A stretch of 15,382 nucleotides of DNA from an uncultured Dorea sp. GTDB lineage: Bacteria > Bacillota > Clostridia > Lachnospirales > Lachnospiraceae. Location of the stretch: positions 1 to 15,382 of the forward strand of contig CAJUTH010000057.1 of the NCBI GenBank assembly GCA_910589275.1, in the 5' to 3' direction. The translations under genes and the position numbers were made by a program. Positions 14,544 to 15,382 of the stretch are shown piece after piece; within the stretch, counting starts at the first letter, position 1; each line of letters starts with the position of its first letter. Under the pieces are notes generated by a model that did no database searches, was not told where the DNA came from, and saw only the letters and a list, made by a program, of their open reading frames with translations.

Positions 14544-14556
14544 TGCAAAAAGTTTT

Positions 14557-14594
14557 AGGGGTCGGTGTGATTCGTACGAATCATACCGACCTCT
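14557..14594. repeat. 38-bp palindrome
   Basis: Two 19-base arms centred between 14575 and 14576 pair fully with two G-T wobbles and no loop beyond the central CGTACG. It starts 14 bases after the inferred intron end. The T content after it (CTGTTTGG) is too weak for a typical terminator on the plus strand, and on the minus strand the T-run is interrupted. Confidence 0.85.
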
Positions 14595-14808
14595 GTTTGG
14601 AACTATCTATTTTTTGATAGCCCCTTCCGTGGGATATACTTATTTTGTGGTAGGAATCTAAAAATCGGTATTAACTGAAAGCCTCATATTTTTCACAAAA
14701 AAATACATGATAAATGCAGAATATTCGTGATATTTCATAATTATAATAGACTTGTATAGAAAAATATGGCAAAACATAGTAAATAGTGTATTTAAATGTT
14801 ATAAATCT
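14595..14808. other. AT-rich stretch without a recognisable gene
   Basis: No open frame of note. It holds a weak 5-bp hairpin around a T-run (14603-14620) and a TATAAT at 14742-14747 without a convincing -35 partner. It may contain the promoter of the zinc-ribbon gene downstream. Confidence 0.4.
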
Positions 14809-14822
14809 AGGAGGAAGACGAA

Positions 14823-15344
14823 ATGGCATTAATGAAGTGTTCTGAGTGTGGAAATGAATTAAATAATGAAGATATAGTTTGTGCTAAATGTGGCTGTTTA
14901 GTTGAAGAGAATGGAAATAATAGTAATGATAGTAGTAAAAAAGAAGTTGAAAGTTGTATATCAGAAACAGAAAAGAAAAATAATTCTGATATTAAAACAA
15001 CCAATAAAAGAAAAATGGTAAGTTGTGCTATTGTTCTGATATTATTAGTTTGAATTATTATATATATTTCGTCCGATTATTGGAAGTATAGTATTGCCAA
15101 GGGTTATTATGAGAAAGAAAATTATATTGAAGCAGCAGAAAGATTTAAAAAATTAGATGATTATAAAGATTCTAAGGAATTATATCATACGGCAGATCAT
15201 AAGGTTGCAGTTATGAACGACAAAGAGCCTCCTATCATTTCAATGAGTTCAAAAAAAATTGATATAAAACAGGGCGACGAATTTAGAGTTTCTGAGTGGT
15301 TGATAGATAATAATGTAACAGCTAATGATGATATAATTCTTTAG
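14823..15344 (+). pseudogene. Zinc-ribbon single-pass membrane protein gene broken by an in-frame TGA
   Basis: AGGAGG (14809-14814) precedes ATG 14823. Residues 6-23 form a four-cysteine zinc ribbon (C6, C9, C20, C23), followed by a polar linker and a membrane segment that is cut by TGA at 15051-15053. The same frame then continues: the rest of the membrane helix (IIIYISSDYW), a repeat-like KGYYEKENYIEAAERFKKL-DDYKDS block typical of zinc-ribbon membrane proteins of Bacillota, and the start of an Ig-like domain (PPIISMSSKKIDIKQGDEF). It ends at TAG 15342-15344 where the Ig-like domain should go on. One point change explains the TGA; the early end suggests a second break. Frame continuity shows the lesion is recent or an error. 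Confidence 0.78.
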
Positions 15345-15382
15345 GAAAGTATCAGATTCAGGGCAGACGAAAAGAGCAGCTT

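Noticed and set aside
15051..15053. TGA as a selenocysteine or reassigned codon
   Set aside because: It lies in a hydrophobic membrane stretch with no redox motif next to it, I see no convincing SECIS-like hairpin directly after it, and all other genes here avoid in-frame TGA.

Overview
The window reads as a chromosomal segment of a Clostridia-class Bacillota, most likely a Lachnospiraceae-type gut anaerobe. The grounds are strong AGGAGG-type ribosome binding sites, a DUF5688-like protein of the kind common in that family, a shikimate kinase with an N-terminal chorismate mutase-like domain, PcsB-like NlpC/P60 hydrolases, and the rpsB-tsf pair. This placement is inference from protein families; no species-level marker is present.

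Positions 1-13992 look like ordinary, moderately GC-balanced core chromosome. Positions 52-2166 hold aroK (with the chorismate mutase-like domain), a YqeG-type HAD phosphatase and efp, closed by a perfect hairpin terminator. Positions 2306-3211 encode a DUF5688-like protein. A tRNA-Arg(CCG) with its own terminator lies on the minus strand at 3309-3380. A membrane-anchored hypothetical protein and argS follow. A long AlaX-type editing protein then converges, with a 17-bp overlap, on a minus-strand prolyl-tRNA deacylase, so three genes that charge or proofread tRNAs are adjacent. Next come a YgjP/DUF45 metallopeptidase, a CPBP intramembrane protease and two tandem secreted NlpC/P60 hydrolases, ended by a 17-bp-stem terminator. 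The candidate rpsB promoter overlaps the 3' half of that terminator, and rpsB-tsf follow.

From about 13990 to the end the sequence becomes visibly AT-rich and is a patchwork of broken mobile or accessory pieces. The last 15 bases of tsf plus 31 bases downstream recur 497 bp further on (43 of 46 identical) around a 15-bp palindrome. Between the copies lie the tsf terminator, a truncated BrnT-like toxin gene and an unrecognised frame whose last residues and stop codon come from the repeat. Immediately after the second copy is what looks like the 3' end (domains V and VI) of a group II intron with no reverse transcriptase. A 38-bp palindrome follows, then a zinc-ribbon membrane protein gene broken by one in-frame TGA. 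I read this as an insertion hotspot at the 3' end of tsf that has gathered and lost elements. I found no intact novel system; the tsf-end duplication is the most interesting lead.
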